64,000 bases of DNA from an uncultured Gammaproteobacteria bacterium (GTDB lineage Bacteria > Pseudomonadota > Gammaproteobacteria > Eutrophobiales > Eutrophobiaceae): NCBI GenBank assembly GCA_951812995.1, contig CATOTD010000002.1:503468-567467 (forward strand), in the 5' to 3' direction. Within the stretch, counting starts at the first letter, position 1; each line of letters opens with the position of its first letter. A model generated the notes under the pieces. That model did no database searches, was not told the DNA's origin, and was given only the letters and a program-made list of their open reading frames with translations. Position numbers and translations under genes: made by a program. Of this stretch, positions 61,384-64,000 are shown piece by piece.

Positions 61384-62709
61384 TTGCCACGCATATTACT
61401 TGTTGACGATTCTGCAGATTTTAGGAAGTTACTAATACACTGCATAACAAACATATATGGCGATGTAGCATGCGTAGAATACGATCCCATCAGCCAAAAA
61501 TTACCAGGAGCAGATTTTATATGGGCTGATTTTGATCTGCTCATCCTTGATTATGATCTGGGTCTTGAAGGAGAAAACGGCCTTGACTGGATGCGTCATT
61601 TTAATTCCATTATTGGCATACCGCCGGTCTTGATGTTGACTACTGTAGCGGATGCAGAACTATCCACGCGTGTGTTGAAAGCGGGCGCAATTGATTTTAT
61701 GGACAAGGAAGATATCTCAACAGAGACCATCAAAACAACATTGGATGCTATTTTTTCGTTGGCTGATAAACAACAGGCCTTAATTGCAAATCAAGCAGAG
61801 TCAGAAAAAAATATCGAGGCCGCACCGTTGCCTGAATTACTTTTTCAGGATGAAGATGATTTTTTTGATATTTCCAGTGATCGTTTATCAAGCACGTATG
61901 AACAGTTGGAAAAGTTTGGACTCACTGTCCCTGGCTATGAAATTATTGAAGAGATTGGTCAAGGTGGTATGTCGACGGTGTTATTAGCCAGATCGATTGA
62001 GGATGACAATGCAGTCGTTTTAAAAATTATTTTTACTAAGGGCCATGAAAATCCAATTACGTTAAAAGGGTTTGTACAGGAATACGCTCTGATTTCATAC
62101 CTGAACCACCCGAATGTAGCCCGTATTTACGAAAGAGCATTTGCATCTAATTTTGCGTACATCGCGATGGAACACTTTCCAGGCGGAGATTTAACCCAAA
62201 AATTAAAAAAAGGTATAGCATTAGAACGGGTCATTGAGTACATATACCAGATATGTTCAGGTCTTTCCGCAGTGCATGAATTGAATATCGTTCATTGTGA
62301 TATAAAGCCTGGCAATATCCTTTTTAGAGCGAATGACACGCTGGCCATTACCGACTTTGGTGCAGCCAAGAACTTGACCAATAGTGCTGACGATATTACG
62401 ACGCATAATTATATAATCGGGACACCTTACTATATGAGCCCAGAACAGAGTGCAGGCATGGTCTTTGATCATCGTAGCGACTTGTATAGCCTCGGTATCA
62501 TGATATTTCAGATGCTGACAAACAAACGTCCTTACAACGCTACATCAGTGACGCAATTAATTTCAATGCACACACATGCTCCCATTCCAAAACTGCCTCC
62601 GAAATTGATTAAATATCAGCCTCTTATTGATGGTTTATTGATGAAGGATCCGGATGAACGGTTTCAATCTGCCAGGGATGTAATCCTAGGGTTAGACTGG
62701 ATTAAATAG
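61384..62709 (+). CDS. response-regulator receiver domain fused to Ser/Thr protein kinase (TTG start)
   Basis: ILLVDDSADFRKLL, LLILDYDLGLEGENGLDW, LMLTTVADAELSTRVLKAGAIDFMDK; GYEIIEEIGQGGMSTVLLAR, HCDIKPGNILF, DFGAAK, GTPYYMSPEQ. Confidence 0.92.
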   Translation: MPRILLVDDSADFRKLLIHCITNIYGDVACVEYDPISQKLPGADFIWADFDLLILDYDLGLEGENGLDWMRHFNSIIGIPPVLMLTTVADAELSTRVLKAGAIDFMDKEDISTETIKTTLDAIFSLADKQQALIANQAESEKNIEAAPLPELLFQDEDDFFDISSDRLSSTYEQLEKFGLTVPGYEIIEEIGQGGMSTVLLARSIEDDNAVVLKIIFTKGHENPITLKGFVQEYALISYLNHPNVARIYERAFASNFAYIAMEHFPGGDLTQKLKKGIALERVIEYIYQICSGLSAVHELNIVHCDIKPGNILFRANDTLAITDFGAAKNLTNSADDITTHNYIIGTPYYMSPEQSAGMVFDHRSDLYSLGIMIFQMLTNKRPYNATSVTQLISMHTHAPIPKLPPKLIKYQPLIDGLLMKDPDERFQSARDVILGLDWIK

Positions 62710-62980
62710 CGTATTCCTTATATTTATGTAGCGTAGCAATCAGGCTTTACGCTACATGTGCTTATTTAAACGCAAGGCCGCGATACCAAGAAACTAGCAG
62801 AGTGCCTGTTACGAGCCGTGTCATCTGAAAACAGATAACAGAACAAATTCTCATTTCTTAATAAAATTTATTGATTATTTTTATATTGTTGCTATATATT
62901 CAGAATTTATTTTTATCATTGATATTACAGTAAGTAATAGCTGAATTATAAAGTGACTAGTGAACAGGATAAGCACGGAT

Positions 62981-63244
62981 ATGACACATGCTCCCATCTC
63001 TGTTGATAAAAACATACAGCGGTTGCAAATTCTGCATGATGGGCATTCCCAAAAGGAATTTTGCGCAGAAGTTGTGAAACTTCTGAAAAATGCTGATATT
63101 ACAAACGCTAAGCAGTGGTCTGCTGTATGTAAGATGGGCAAAGATTTGGTGCCGAATCAGCAATTATTTTCTGTCAATTTAACAAAGGGCACTTGTAGCG
63201 TTTGGCAGTGCGAAATGAATCTGTGGCACCGAAACCCGATATGA
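62981..63244 (+). CDS. hypothetical protein
   Basis: MTHAPISVDKNIQRLQILHDGHSQKEFCAEVV...; stop overlaps next start (ATGA). Confidence 0.5.
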   Translation: MTHAPISVDKNIQRLQILHDGHSQKEFCAEVVKLLKNADITNAKQWSAVCKMGKDLVPNQQLFSVNLTKGTCSVWQCEMNLWHRNPI

Positions 63245-63822
63245 CCAAGAAATCGCATACTCAATTACTACAGATTAATCGCATGGCACGCGACCCTATT
63301 GGCCGCAAGCTGTTGCTTGTCAAAATTTATATTGAATTGGATGAACTGCCTAAAATAAAGCCGTTGCTGTCTGCAATACTGGCCTCCGATAATGAGCAAT
63401 ACAAGACTCAGGTGCGCTCATTATTGCGTTCTATAATGACCAATAAAAAGCATGCAGCGGAATTAAATAGAGAAAGCAACAACAATAATACCGATATTAA
63501 GTTATCGAACACGCTGGAAACGCTCGATACATTACTTCGTATAAGCCAGGATAAAGACTTGTTAATGGCGAAAATATACCTTGATTTGGATGAACTGGAT
63601 AAAGCCAAAAAAAGTTTCCAAAGAAGCACTAATCGGTCAAAAGAAGCGGGCGTTTATATTGATGAGATGATTGCAGAGGCTATATCAGAATCGCAACAGA
63701 CCCATACTATGAATAATGTAGCTAGTCCGCCGCATGATGAAAAAAATAAAAATCGCATACTTGATGCGGAGCAGATACAACAACTTAAACGCAATTTACA
63801 AAATGCTGGTAAAAACCGTTGA
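63241..63822 (+). CDS. FimV/TPR-like repeat protein
   Basis: Two similar repeats RKLLLVKIYIELDELPKIKPLLSAILASDNEQYKTQVRSLL and KDLLMAKIYLDLDELDKAKKSF, resembling FimV-type degenerate TPRs; ATGA overlap with previous ORF. Confidence 0.5.
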   Translation: MTKKSHTQLLQINRMARDPIGRKLLLVKIYIELDELPKIKPLLSAILASDNEQYKTQVRSLLRSIMTNKKHAAELNRESNNNNTDIKLSNTLETLDTLLRISQDKDLLMAKIYLDLDELDKAKKSFQRSTNRSKEAGVYIDEMIAEAISESQQTHTMNNVASPPHDEKNKNRILDAEQIQQLKRNLQNAGKNR

Positions 63823-63882
63823 GTTATTAAGCGATTGACTAGATGCACGACTGAAAAGTACAGAATTTTTACGGTAGCGACA

Positions 63883-64000
63883 ATGGCAGATAACAAAACA
63901 TTTATGGATTTCCTCAATAAAAAGGACCGCGAGGTTCTTATCGCCGAGTCGGTCGTGCTGAAGCTGGCAAAGAATGATTATATTCTGAAAGAAGGCGAGA
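63883..64000 (+). CDS. possible cyclic-nucleotide-binding-domain protein, truncated by window end
   Basis: MADNKTFMDFLNKKDREVLIAESVVLKLAKNDYILKEGE resembles the start of a cNMP-binding domain. Confidence 0.4.
   Translation, partial: MADNKTFMDFLNKKDREVLIAESVVLKLAKNDYILKEGE

Overview
The window looks like a gammaproteobacterial methylotroph-type chromosome segment; this is inferred from gene content only. Core blocks are: hisA-hisF-hisI-hisE followed by tatABC; metK; a tkt-gap-pgk-pyk-fba carbon cluster; a lanthanide-type xoxF followed by a pseudoazurin-like cupredoxin, xoxJ and an unknown secreted protein; a two-subunit NAD-linked formate dehydrogenase with a fused beta subunit; two complete paralogous fhcB-A-D-C sets flanking a ferredoxin and a ferredoxin-NADP reductase; pyrR-pyrB-pyrC-pyrK; a cytochrome P460-like gene; a putative methylase/ORF6N/DUF262-HNH defence cassette; glycosyltransferases; and a response-regulator/Ser-Thr-kinase fusion. 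Between them lie many decayed insertion sequences (IS1595, IS481, IS3, IS256 and two IS5-type elements present twice each), some nested or disrupting host genes. The signals most worth following are: (1) degenerate C-rich pentanucleotide arrays (roughly YCRRC) at five intergenic loci, four of them just after a gene's stop codon with the C-rich strand in the sense orientation; (2) the xoxF neighbourhood with a blue-copper protein and no cytochrome gene; (3) two Fhc complexes around a ferredoxin/reductase pair; (4) a tandem array of full-length and truncated ORF6N genes between an EcoRI-type methylase and a DUF262-HNH nuclease; (5) a tRNA-Ser(GCT)-like gene with an apparent D-arm deletion. All family calls come from reading the translations; no database search was run.
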